A stretch of DNA of 15,212 nt from CAYWOS01 sp964459985 (GTDB lineage Bacteria; Bacillota; Clostridia; Christensenellales; Aristaeellaceae), in the NCBI GenBank assembly GCA_964459985.1, contig CAYWOS010000048.1, positions 1 to 15,212 of the forward strand. The letters are read 5' to 3'. The translations under genes and the position numbers were made by a program. The first letter of the stretch is position 1. Every line of letters starts with the position of its first letter. This document shows positions 6,777 through 14,117 of the stretch, piece after piece. Under the pieces are notes generated by a model, which saw only the letters and a program-made list of their open reading frames with translations, had not been told where the DNA came from and searched no databases.

Positions 6777-7010
6777 CAGACCGTCGACAACCCCGGTCGT
6801 TCCTCCCGGGGATGCAATGAAGGGGCCGCGCCCCTTCATTTCTCATCCGAAACCAGCGACATGCGCGGTGGTTTCGGAACGATTTTCCGCAGAAAATCGG
6901 TTCCTTACGCGTTTTTCCGGCCGCGCGGCAAAGCCGCGCAGGAAAAACGTGCAGTCCGCAAAAATGAAAGCTTCATTTTTGCGGTGCGTGTCGACTTTGT
7001 CGACACGCAG

Positions 7011-7040
7011 AGGGACGAACGCGCCGCGCTCGTCCCTTTT
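7011..7040 (+). terminator. Right end hairpin, terminator for plus-strand transcripts
   Basis: It is identical in sequence to the hairpin at 6750-6776. On the plus strand it is followed by TTTT (7037-7040), so it fits an intrinsic terminator for the transpeptidase transcript, about 285 nt after its stop codon. Confidence 0.6.
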
Positions 7041-7060
7041 GAATCCTCGATGATTGCCGT

Positions 7061-8278
7061 TTACTTGGCTTCCAGCACCCCGATCACCGTGCGGAAGCAG
7101 TCCTTGACGGCGTAGGATTCGGTGAACAGGCCGCCGTAGGGACTGTTGAGCTTGTAGGAATAATCGGTCTTGGGCAGCGACGGGCATTCGATCAGACCCC
7201 AGATGGTCACGGCGGTGAGCGGCTTGTTTTCGCCCGCGTTGACGCTCTTGAACACCTTGAACAGATTGCCGTAGAACTCGGCGTGCTTCTGCATCGTCGC
7301 CTCGTCGTTCTGGTAGGTGCGCACCGCCATTTCGGTCAACTGAACCTCGACGCCGAGCGAGGCGTAGCGATTGATTGAATCGCGGATGCTTTTCAAATCG
7401 CCTCCGTTCATGCAGCCCGACTGCTGGCCGTAGCCGCCGATGTAGCCCTGCATGCCCACGCCGTCGCACAGCCTGCGGTCGCCATCATAGCTGTTGACGC
7501 TTTTGATCAGGCTGCAGATCGCCTCGCGCTTGGTGGAGTAGAAGGCGTTGTAATCGTTATAGAACAATTTGATATCGGCGCCGAGCGCGTCGACGGCGTT
7601 CTTGGCGAAAAGGAAGGATTTTTCGACGTAATCCTCGCCGATCACCTTGTAAAACAGGTTGTCCGTTCCGCTCCGCTTGACGCGCAGATGCCTCGCGTCG
7701 CCCTTGAGCCATTCGCTCGCGTCGTCGGCGACCGCCTCGTTGACCACGTCCCAGCAGTACAGAATGCCGGGATATTTTTCCTCAAAGTGCGTGACGACTC
7801 GCGTGATATAGCTTTCGAGCCGCGCGAGCATGGTATCGCGGTCGACGTACGCCGCGCCGCTCCTGTACCCCGTGCGGAAGAACCAATCGGACATGTAGGC
7901 GTCCCAGACCAGCACGTGCCCGCGCACTTTGATGCCGTTCGCCTGCGCGAAATCCATGATGGCGTCCGCCTGTCTGAAATTGACGGCGGGCATGCCGTCG
8001 GCGGCGATCATCGAGGAGCGCTGGTCGAGCATCGAGTACGCCTTGAACTCGTTGCTCGCGGTGATGCTGTTAAAATGTTTTTTGAGGATTTTGAGGTATT
8101 CGGCGTCGCGCAGGCTCGAATAGGAGATGACCGCGCCCATCTTGAAGCCGTCGTCCTCGGCGAGCGCGGCGAGCGAGGGGTAGTTGTCCGCCGCGTCGTC
8201 GGCGTTTTTCGCCAGCGCGCAGGGCGCGAAGGAAAACAGCATTGTCAGCAGCAGGAGAAATGCGGTCGGCTTCTTCAT
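7061..8278 (-). CDS. Secreted GH10 glycoside hydrolase (endo-1,4-beta-xylanase type)
   Basis: Family 10 enzymes cleave internal beta-1,4-xylosidic bonds by a retaining mechanism. The 405-residue protein starts with a signal peptide (MKKPTAFLLLLTMLFSFAPCALA) and contains one catalytic barrel with no carbohydrate-binding module. Visible motifs are TASNEFK, GHVLVWDAY, WDVVNEA with the acid/base Glu181, and VQLTEMAV with the nucleophile Glu316. Two positions deviate from typical GH10: the His after Trp in LVWH is Asp126, and the His in the QxH motif is Tyr279 (QGY). Both catalytic glutamates are kept, so it is probably active, perhaps with altered substrate preference. AAGGA lies about 10 nt before the ATG. 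The promoter at 8330-8358 makes it a separate unit from the upstream SH3 gene. Confidence 0.9.
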   Translation of the reverse strand: MKKPTAFLLLLTMLFSFAPCALAKNADDAADNYPSLAALAEDDGFKMGAVISYSSLRDAEYLKILKKHFNSITASNEFKAYSMLDQRSSMIAADGMPAVNFRQADAIMDFAQANGIKVRGHVLVWDAYMSDWFFRTGYRSGAAYVDRDTMLARLESYITRVVTHFEEKYPGILYCWDVVNEAVADDASEWLKGDARHLRVKRSGTDNLFYKVIGEDYVEKSFLFAKNAVDALGADIKLFYNDYNAFYSTKREAICSLIKSVNSYDGDRRLCDGVGMQGYIGGYGQQSGCMNGGDLKSIRDSINRYASLGVEVQLTEMAVRTYQNDEATMQKHAEFYGNLFKVFKSVNAGENKPLTAVTIWGLIECPSLPKTDYSYKLNSPYGGLFTESYAVKDCFRTVIGVLEAK

Positions 8279-8329
8279 CGTGTACTCATCCTTTCAATGC
8301 GGTCGGCGAGTCCGATCCATCCTGTCGCA

Positions 8330-8358
8330 ATCTTACCATAACCGACCTTTTTTCACAA
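8330..8358 (-). promoter_or_regulatory. Putative promoter of the GH10 gene
   Basis: On the minus strand TTGTGA (8353-8358) is followed after 17 bp by TAAGAT (8330-8335), with TGG before the -10 giving an extended -10. Both hexamers match only four of six consensus bases, so support is moderate. It lies 40 bp past the end of the SH3 gene. Confidence 0.5.
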
Positions 8359-8397
8359 GCGCGGCGGGAAAACACCACAAGATTCGGTCAGGCGGCG

Positions 8398-9798
8398 TCA
8401 ATATTTGAGATATCGCGTCATCACGTAGCCGACGCCGCCCTTGTATTCGATTTGACTCCACACGTCGCCGTGCAGGAGCACGCGGACGGAGGTGTTCTGA
8501 CTGATCGATCGCATCACCGCGCCGTCCTCGTCCGGCGCTTCGCGCATTTTGAGCGACGAGGCGCTGACCTTGGCGATGAAGGCATAATTGTCGTTCTCGG
8601 GGGTCAGGCAGTCGATGGGAAGCTCGACGAAACGCCCGTCCGCCGTCAGCGCGTACATGTCCGCGTCGCGCGATCCCAGCAGCGCCGCCCGCGCGCCCTT
8701 GGGCAATGTAAATTCATTGCTCGAGCGCCGATTGACCGTGACGGTTTCCGTGAGCGTCGCGTACCGCAGCGGTTCGTCGCAGAGCGTCAGCAGATACTCG
8801 TTCTTGAAATACCCGAATTGCCCGCCGACGGAAACATAGGTGAAATCGTTGTTGTTCCATTCGTCCTGCTCGGTCAGCGCGATCACGGGAACGCCCGGGA
8901 AGAATTTTCCGTTATAATCGTCCGTTTCGTCCTTCCGGCTTCGCAGCAGCAGGCGGTTGTTCGGCTTGTCCGTGCGGACGTACAAAACGGTCAGCGAGTG
9001 ATCGCCTTGTTCGTCCAGAAACCGGGATTCGACGAAGCCGATCTTCCCGTACCATGAGCTCTCTTTCGCGACGAGCGCCCAATCGCCCCATTGCCCGAGC
9101 ACCGATACGGCGTCGCCGTCATAGAGACGGGACGGCGGTTCCCGATACTTGGCGCAGGTTTCATACATCGGCACGATGTTCTGTCCCGGTTCGTCCGACG
9201 CGTATACGACGCCCTCCGTGATCGGCGCGATCTCGGCGTCGTCCGCGCCCGTTCCGCCCGTGAGACGGAGCGCGGATTTGTCCATGAAGCCGTGCGTCAG
9301 CGCGCCGGCGACGCTGATGAAGTATCGGTCGCCGCAGTCGCCCAGCACATAGACGGGAACGCCCGCGTACAGCCGCCCGACGACGCCGGCTTTCCTGCCC
9401 GCGCCGCCGTACACCGCCGCGCCGTCCTCCGCGACCTCGGCGGCGGGGTACGTTTTGACGACCGACGTATTGACTGCATAAGTATGCGGCGCGGTCTCGA
9501 CATAGCCGTCCGTCAGATCGCTCCCGCGCACGTAGCCCGTGATTTCGACGCCCCTGCCTTCGATCGTCACCTCGAGCCATTGGCTCTTAAGCGAGTATTC
9601 TTCCGTGTAGTACTCGACGGTGACGCCGTTGCAGAACGTCCCGACCGTCCCGCCGCCCGCGGACGCCTTCTTGTAGAGCGTGACCGTGCCGTCTTTGCCG
9701 TTGAGAATGGCGTCGCCGTAGAAATCGCCCGCCCGTGCCCCGGGGCAGAGCGCGAGCGCGAGGCATATTGTCAAAAGCAGCGCGCAGAACCGTTTCAT
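8398..9798 (-). CDS. Secreted protein with repeated bacterial SH3 domains
   Basis: Protein of 466 residues with a signal peptide, MKRFCALLLTICLALALCPG, ending ARA. The remainder reads as about five SH3b-like units, at roughly 27-97, 130-175, 200-255, 268-330 and 400-466. Each has the pattern of a Leu/Met-rich strand, a mid G-x-x-V-x-V-L strand and a terminal GYV or GFV strand. The last unit (SLKMREAPDEDGAVMRSISQ...GVGYVMTRYLKY) is the clearest. Such domains usually bind cell-wall peptides; no hydrolase domain is present, so a wall-bound or scaffold role is inferred. The start at 9798 has GGGGG 8 nt upstream and a normal signal peptide; the ATG at 9813 would add five residues. It is 17 bp after the preceding gene, so co-transcribed with it. 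Confidence 0.8.
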   Translation of the reverse strand: MKRFCALLLTICLALALCPGARAGDFYGDAILNGKDGTVTLYKKASAGGGTVGTFCNGVTVEYYTEEYSLKSQWLEVTIEGRGVEITGYVRGSDLTDGYVETAPHTYAVNTSVVKTYPAAEVAEDGAAVYGGAGRKAGVVGRLYAGVPVYVLGDCGDRYFISVAGALTHGFMDKSALRLTGGTGADDAEIAPITEGVVYASDEPGQNIVPMYETCAKYREPPSRLYDGDAVSVLGQWGDWALVAKESSWYGKIGFVESRFLDEQGDHSLTVLYVRTDKPNNRLLLRSRKDETDDYNGKFFPGVPVIALTEQDEWNNNDFTYVSVGGQFGYFKNEYLLTLCDEPLRYATLTETVTVNRRSSNEFTLPKGARAALLGSRDADMYALTADGRFVELPIDCLTPENDNYAFIAKVSASSLKMREAPDEDGAVMRSISQNTSVRVLLHGDVWSQIEYKGGVGYVMTRYLKY

Positions 9799-9815
9799 GG
9801 CGTCGTCCCCCATTC

Positions 9816-10985
9816 TTATTCGCCGAACAGCACCGCCATCGGGGTGACTTCTTCCGTGGACAATTCGATATTCACGCAGCAGTAACGGACGCCGTTATAC
9901 GCCGCGCAGGGCAACAGCTCGCTCAATTCGTCCCACGTGCTTCTCTCGCCGTTGATGAACGCGCAGGCGTAAAAGGTGTCCTCGGGCATGTCCGACAGCG
10001 CGTACAGCGCGATCTGCCCCGCCGCGAACACATGGGGCGGGTTCCCTTGGGCGTCGAGGATCAGCATGTTGCCGATGGAGTCCGTTTCGGCTTCGCCGTT
10101 CAGACACAGCGACAGATACAGCTGCTCGCCGACGGTATACGCCAGCATTCGCCGACCTTCCGAGACGCTGGAGAGAATCTGTTCCGGCACGCCGCCGAAT
10201 ACCATGTCAAAATACGGCGTCGAGCGCTTAAGGAAGGCGGCGACGTCGCATTTCCCGTCGGCGATGGGCGGCTCGAGCATGGGGCTGCCCACAAGCTCCG
10301 TCACGGGCGTTTTGGCGTACTCGCCGCCGTACTCGATCCGGCCGACGGCATAGAGATCATTGCGCACGCCCAGATACATGGTAAAGCCGTTCTGATACCA
10401 ATAGGACTTGTCAAGGCTGAAATTGCGCGCGTCGAGCGCGGGATCGATGTGCATCATCAACAGCGTCGTTTCGCCGAATGTGCCCTCGGTTCGCGCCGCC
10501 GCCTCGAACAGGCAGGCGGTCAGGTATTTGACGTACTCCGACAGCGTTTCGTCCTCCTTGCCGCTTACGGCGGACAGCTCGACCACCAGCCCGTCGTCGC
10601 CCGGCTTCGTCGTGACGGCGCGGACGTAGAGGATGTTGTCCAGCGTCATGACGCGCACCCATAAACCGTCGGAGAACAGAGGCTCCGGGAAGGCAAACTC
10701 GCCCGTGAAGCCGTTGCTTTCAAGCGATTGATAGAAGCGCGGCTCGAACTCGCCCCATGTGACGGGCACGGGATCGCCGGGAATGCCGAGGAGACTGACC
10801 GAGCCGTCCTCGTTCGTCTCGGTGTCGCAGACGCTCGCGTCGAACCTCCCGCCCGCCGCGTCCTCCGCACTCGCCGCGCCCGCCGCGCCCGCCGTGTCCG
10901 CCATGCCCGCCGTGTCCTCCGCGTATACCGTCGTCAGCGTCAGAACCAAAGCCAGAATCAAGCCCAGAACCAACAGTTTCTTCAT
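9816..10985 (-). CDS. Secreted protein of unknown function
   Basis: I do not recognise a family. The 389-residue product has a signal peptide, MKKLLVLGLILALVLTLTTVYA, followed by an Ala/Gly/Asp-rich low-complexity stretch of about 25 residues. A globular remainder is rich in Glu, Asp, Tyr and Phe. No membrane segment follows the signal peptide and no catalytic motif is obvious. I chose ATG 10985 because it gives a clean signal peptide and a leader of about 50 nt. The in-frame ATG at 11033 would begin almost at the predicted transcription start and add 16 Arg/Lys-rich residues. It is the first gene of a two-gene operon with the SH3-repeat protein, suggesting a joint extracellular role. It shows no sign of frameshift or truncation. 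Confidence 0.75.
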   Translation of the reverse strand: MKKLLVLGLILALVLTLTTVYAEDTAGMADTAGAAGAASAEDAAGGRFDASVCDTETNEDGSVSLLGIPGDPVPVTWGEFEPRFYQSLESNGFTGEFAFPEPLFSDGLWVRVMTLDNILYVRAVTTKPGDDGLVVELSAVSGKEDETLSEYVKYLTACLFEAAARTEGTFGETTLLMMHIDPALDARNFSLDKSYWYQNGFTMYLGVRNDLYAVGRIEYGGEYAKTPVTELVGSPMLEPPIADGKCDVAAFLKRSTPYFDMVFGGVPEQILSSVSEGRRMLAYTVGEQLYLSLCLNGEAETDSIGNMLILDAQGNPPHVFAAGQIALYALSDMPEDTFYACAFINGERSTWDELSELLPCAAYNGVRYCCVNIELSTEEVTPMAVLFGE

Positions 10986-11041
10986 CGTGCGTCTCTTTCC
11001 GCGCTTTCGCGCCCGTCGGATTGTTTCCTTCATATGGGGAC

Positions 11042-11071
11042 AGTATACCGCGCGCGGCGGCGCGGCGTCAA
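11042..11071 (-). promoter_or_regulatory. Promoter of the two-gene secreted-protein operon
   Basis: On the minus strand TTGACG (11066-11071), an 18-bp GC-only spacer and TATACT (11042-11047) make a strong sigma-A promoter. The predicted start is near 11035. Confidence 0.75.
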
Positions 11072-11261
11072 TCCCGCGATTTCCCGACGCCGCCGTTTTC
11101 TCACGGTCACCCCTCCCGTCCTTTGCCTATACAACGCGCGGACGCCGCCTTTCCCTGCGCGTTTCGGGGACAAATGACAAATTTCTTCCATGCCGCGCGC
11201 CGGCTGCCGCGCGGCGCGATCGCTTTGGAAGTGATTGCCCCGGATTAACGCGCCGTCTTTC
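11072..11261. other. Intergenic region between divergent promoters
   Basis: The 340-bp gap between 10985 and 11326 has no supported gene. Besides the two promoters it holds one strong hairpin, GCCGCGCG (11192-11199) with CGCGCGGC (11208-11215), without a U-tract on either strand. I see no operator repeats or tRNA-like folds. Short GC-rich reading frames here lack ribosome binding sites. Confidence 0.6.
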
Positions 11262-11290
11262 TTGACACGCCGGGCGTCGGATGATAGAAT
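11262..11290 (+). promoter_or_regulatory. Promoter of the four-gene operon 11326-14047
   Basis: Perfect TTGACA (11262-11267), a 17-bp spacer and TAGAAT (11285-11290, five of six). Initiation near 11297 leaves a leader of about 29 nt with AAAGGGA before the TTG start. Confidence 0.8.
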
Positions 11291-11325
11291 TGACGCGATC
11301 TTACTGATGAAAGGGACTGAACGAT

Positions 11326-12450
11326 TTGCTGAACGATTTGATCCGCGCCGCGACGGAATGCGGCCTAAAGCCCGTCCGGGCGGGGAAAAATGACTGCTAC
11401 GGCATGATCGACGGCGTGTTCGTTACGCTGGTCGGCACGGGCAACGGTAATTTTCTACTGAACCTCCTGCTGGGCAGGGCTGTTTCGGAGGGCGGCGAGC
11501 CCGATGGGGAAACCGGGGAAAAGGCGGCGCGGGCGCAGGAGATCGTCGCGGCGAACGACGTCGGCGGCGATCCGCATATCTTCCTGACGTCCGATCAGAC
11601 GATCACCGCCGTTATCCATTTGACCGTCAACAAAAAGAGCGCCGAAACGCTGCGCGCGTTTTTGCAAACCACGCTCCCCGCGCTCAAAAACGCCGGTTTC
11701 GGCGGACCGTACGCCTGCGCGGAGTGCGGCGAAGTCATCCCCGAAAACGACGTCGCGTATTATGATACCGGCGCGGCCGTCCGCTTAATGCACTCGGACT
11801 GCTGCGAAAAGAAGCTGCGCGGGAACGAGCTCAAGGCGGTCGAGGAAAACGACGAGGCGCACGCGCTGCGCGGCGCGCTGGGCGCGCTTCTGGGCGCGCT
11901 TGCCGGCGCGGCGCTGTATCTGGGCGTGGGGCTGCTCGGCTACGTCGCTTCGCTCGTCGGGCTGGCGACGGGCTGGCTGACCGAGCTTCTCTACCGCAGG
12001 TTCGGCGGCAAAAACGGCTGGAAGAAATTCGTCGCGCTCGGCGTCGCGCTGATACTTTCGGTCGCGCTGGGGCAGACGCTGTGCCTCGGCTACAGCGTTC
12101 TGATGGGATACGGGGACACCGATTACGAGGAAAACGGCGTGTCGCGCGCCGAATATACGCTTGTCGCCGTGAAATCCTATATCACGGGCGACGATACCGA
12201 ATACCTCGGCTGGGATTACGACGTGCACGTGCGCAACATCGCCGAGGCGGACAGGGGCAGGGTCATGTCCCGCGAGGAATATATCGAAACCTACTATACG
12301 CAGGAACTGCGCGACGATACCGAGGCGGTGCGGTCGCAGTATCTCAAGGATATGGCGATGGGTCTGCTCTATTCGGCGCTGGGCGGCGCGTTCTTCATCT
12401 ACCGCAACTCGAAAAGCGAGCATACGCGGGCGCGGCGGCTCGCGGCGTAG
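11326..12450 (+). CDS. Membrane protein with a Cys-rich zinc-finger-like segment, unknown function
   Basis: I do not recognise a named family. The 374-residue protein has a cytosolic-looking alpha/beta N-terminal region (about 1-128). Next comes a four-ligand cluster, CAECGE (Cys near 130 and 133) with HSDCCEKK about 25 residues on, likely binding zinc. Then come hydrophobic spans at about 185-230 (probably two, Ala/Leu/Gly-rich), another at about 238-265, an acidic soluble stretch with YDVHVRNIAEAD and Tyr-rich helices, and a last span near 345-362 before a basic tail. It looks like a sensor or regulator with a soluble loop outside the membrane; that is inference. The TTG start has AAAGGGA about 10 nt upstream, and no closer ATG keeps the N-terminus. 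It is the first gene of the operon, 30 bp before the DUF1934 gene. Confidence 0.75.
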   Translation: MLNDLIRAATECGLKPVRAGKNDCYGMIDGVFVTLVGTGNGNFLLNLLLGRAVSEGGEPDGETGEKAARAQEIVAANDVGGDPHIFLTSDQTITAVIHLTVNKKSAETLRAFLQTTLPALKNAGFGGPYACAECGEVIPENDVAYYDTGAAVRLMHSDCCEKKLRGNELKAVEENDEAHALRGALGALLGALAGAALYLGVGLLGYVASLVGLATGWLTELLYRRFGGKNGWKKFVALGVALILSVALGQTLCLGYSVLMGYGDTDYEENGVSRAEYTLVAVKSYITGDDTEYLGWDYDVHVRNIAEADRGRVMSREEYIETYYTQELRDDTEAVRSQYLKDMAMGLLYSALGGAFFIYRNSKSEHTRARRLAA

Positions 12451-12480
12451 CGGCGCGAACGGCGCGGGGGAGGGCCGGTC

Positions 12481-12915
12481 ATGCGAAACAAAAAGGTGCT
12501 TTTATCCGTCACGGGCGTTGCGCAGAATCAGGGCGCGGACGACGAGGCGATCCATCTGGTGACCACGGGCACGCTGTCGGGCGAAAACGACCGGTGGCGG
12601 CTCAAGTACACCGAAACGCAGCCCGACACCGATCTCAAGCACGATATCACCGTCACGATGGATCACGGCGTCGTCACCATGCAGCGCGACGGGCAGTTCG
12701 GCGCCAGCATGGTGTTCGAAAAGGGACGGCGCTTCGAGGGCGCTTACGACACGCCCTACGGCGCGCTGGACATGGGCGTGTTCGCCACGCAGGTGCGCTA
12801 CCGCGTGGAGGACGCCTCGGGCGAGGTCAATCTGCAGTATCAGCTGGATTTACAGGGGCAGTTCGCCGCCATGCACGAGCTCAAGATCCGTTTCGTGCCG
12901 CGCGGACGGGCGTGA
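12481..12915 (+). CDS. DUF1934 family protein (YwiB-like beta-barrel)
   Basis: A 144-residue cytosolic protein with the features of DUF1934: a small calycin-like beta-barrel common in Clostridia and Bacilli, with no established function. Alternating strands start at KKVLLSVTGV and include DRWRLKYTET, DITVTMDHGVVTMQRDG, DTPYGALDMGVFATQV and NLQYQLDLQG. The motif TPYG...GVFAT followed by a polar strand is the typical core of the family. GGGGGAGGG lies just before the ATG at a normal distance. Its stop overlaps the next gene's GTG start (GTGA), so translational coupling is likely. In other Firmicutes this family often sits near argS; here it does not. Confidence 0.82.
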   Translation: MRNKKVLLSVTGVAQNQGADDEAIHLVTTGTLSGENDRWRLKYTETQPDTDLKHDITVTMDHGVVTMQRDGQFGASMVFEKGRRFEGAYDTPYGALDMGVFATQVRYRVEDASGEVNLQYQLDLQGQFAAMHELKIRFVPRGRA

Positions 12916-13406
12916 CGCCGCTCGACGCGCTCAAAACCGAGCTGCGCGCCGTATTGCCGCGCGGGTTTCTGCGCCGCGCGCGGGCGGACGAATGGCTGCT
13001 GGTCAGCGATTTCCCGCGGTTCTCGGGCGAGAACGTTTCGGCGCGGCTGGCGGACGCGGGCTGGCGGTGCGCGCGGCAAGGGGAGACGCTTTTGCTCGAT
13101 CTGACGCCCGCGCGGTACGCGTTGCTGATCGCGTCGCTGCCGCCCGCGCGCGGGATCGCGCTGACGGACGATAATCTGCCGCGCTTCAGCCTCGTCAAGC
13201 GGCTGGCGCGGGAAGCCGTCGCGCCCGAACGCCAGCCCGTCGCGCCCCTGCGCCTGACGCTCAAGTATCTCGGCACGCGCGAGGAAAGCCGCCTGTACGC
13301 GCTGCTGCCGCCCATGATCGCGGCGCTGCTGCGCGCGGGCGAGGCGCTGCCGGCGGCGGTCGCAGGGCTTTTATCGAACGACGGCGGGGAGGACGAACCA
13401 TGCTGA
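12912..13406 (+). CDS. Hypothetical protein in the DUF1934-MBL operon
   Basis: The 164-residue product is not recognised. It starts at GTG 12912, overlapping the DUF1934 stop by 4 bp, and ends 7 bp inside the next gene, so it is embedded in a coupled operon. The longer in-frame reading upstream to 12081 lies inside two other genes and is rejected. The protein is Arg/Ala/Leu-rich, without a signal peptide or clear membrane span. An N-terminal part contains WLLVSDFPRFSGENVSARL and WRCARQGETLLLDLTP, which look like an alpha/beta fold. The C-terminal half is mainly helical (RLYALLPPMIAALLRAGEAL). No catalytic motif is visible. Evidence that it is real comes from the tight overlaps on both sides and the absence of any competing gene. 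Confidence 0.75.
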   Translation: MTPLDALKTELRAVLPRGFLRRARADEWLLVSDFPRFSGENVSARLADAGWRCARQGETLLLDLTPARYALLIASLPPARGIALTDDNLPRFSLVKRLAREAVAPERQPVAPLRLTLKYLGTREESRLYALLPPMIAALLRAGEALPAAVAGLLSNDGGEDEPC

Positions 13407-14047
13407 TCACCTATTACGGGCATTCCCAATTCCTCATCGAGAGCGGAGACGGCTTTCGCCTGTTCACCGATCCCTGCGATATCGGGTATCCGATATGCGG
13501 CGAGACCGTCGACGCCGTGACCGTTTCGCACGGGCATCACGATCACAACGCCGTGGGCATCCTCAAGGGCGCGCCGCGCGTGATCGACAAAGCGGGTGAA
13601 TGCGCGGTCGCGCCGGGCGTGACCGTGCGGGCGATCGACAGCGCGCACGACGAGCGCGGCGGCGCGCTGCGCGGGCGCAATCTGATCATGCGGATCGCGA
13701 TGGACGATCTTGTGATCGCGCATCTGGGCGATCTGGGCGATCAGATGACGCGGGAGCAGCTGCTTTCGCTTGGCAGGGTGGATCTGCTGATGATCCCGGT
13801 GGGCGGGTACTATACCGTCGACGCGCCCGGCGCGGCGGCCATCGTCCGCGCGCTCAAGCCCGCCGTCGTGCTGCCCATGCACTATAAAACCGACGTGACG
13901 GGCGACTGGGCGATCGCCGACGAGCGCGAATTCCTCTCTCTCATGGGCGCGCCGTCGCTCGCGCCCGCGCCCGTTTTGCGCGTTACGCGGGAGGATTTAA
14001 GCGAGCAGCCGCCCATCTTTATGCTCGACTGGCGCAAATCGCCGTGA
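13400..14047 (+). CDS. Metallo-beta-lactamase-fold hydrolase (UlaG-like, COG2220 type)
   Basis: Putative metal-dependent hydrolase, 215 residues, cytosolic. It opens with the family start LITYYGHSQFLIESG and carries the metal-binding HGHHDH motif (residues 44-49, HxHxDH). Further ligands are expected at the His of DSAHDE, the Asp of HLGDLGD, and the His of VVLPMHYKTD. This matches the small beta-lactamase superfamily 2 proteins, whose substrates are mostly unknown. The length is normal and every motif is present, so it should be active. GGGGAGG (13386-13392) is 7 nt before the ATG, which lies within the end of the previous gene. It is the last gene of the operon. No convincing intrinsic terminator follows, only AT-rich sequence before the next promoter. 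Confidence 0.88.
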   Translation: MLITYYGHSQFLIESGDGFRLFTDPCDIGYPICGETVDAVTVSHGHHDHNAVGILKGAPRVIDKAGECAVAPGVTVRAIDSAHDERGGALRGRNLIMRIAMDDLVIAHLGDLGDQMTREQLLSLGRVDLLMIPVGGYYTVDAPGAAAIVRALKPAVVLPMHYKTDVTGDWAIADEREFLSLMGAPSLAPAPVLRVTREDLSEQPPIFMLDWRKSP

Positions 14048-14082
14048 TTTCCGGCGTTTTGCACGATTTTTTCAAATTTCGC

Positions 14083-14111
14083 TTGTGTTTTTCGGCTATT
14101 CGATTTATAAT
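14083..14111 (+). promoter_or_regulatory. Promoter of the structured RNA / zinc-ribbon unit
   Basis: TTGTGT (14083-14088), a 17-bp spacer and perfect TATAAT (14106-14111). The predicted start near 14118 coincides with the 5' strand of the closing stem of the RNA (14120), which supports both calls. Confidence 0.8.
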
Positions 14112-14117
14112 AGCGAC

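Larger units (their letters stand above)
6747..7040. repeat. Multi-hairpin intergenic repeat, copy 2 (complete)
   Basis: This fills the 331-bp gap between the convergent transpeptidase and GH10 genes. Nine hairpins follow one another: 6750-6776 (AGGGACGA/TCGTCCCT), 6791-6811 (CCCCGG/CCGGGG), 6816-6840 (AATGAAGGGGC/GCCCCTTCATT), 6847-6877, 6876-6904, 6910-6949, 6956-6984, 6985-7009 (TGCGTGTCGAC/GTCGACACGCA) and 7011-7037 (AGGGACGA/TCGTCCCT). Positions 6819-7009 repeat 1-191. The 138-bp core, 6847-6984, differs from 29-166 at only two linker bases. The end hairpins at 6750-6776 and 7011-7037 are identical to each other, and the outer edges form an inverted repeat AAAAGGGACGA...TCGTCCCTTTT. No open reading frame is supported. 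Confidence 0.92.

Noticed and set aside
10986..11033. Start of the secreted unknown protein at ATG 11033
   Set aside because: It would be nearly leaderless from the strong promoter at 11042-11071 and would put Arg-rich residues before a clean signal peptide starting at 10985.
11192..11215. Terminator or operator at the GC hairpin in the divergent region
   Set aside because: The stem is strong but has no U-tract on either strand, and it lies upstream of both promoters, so no function can be assigned.
12081..12911. Long upstream extension of the 164-residue protein
   Set aside because: It is an out-of-frame reading through the membrane-protein and DUF1934 genes.
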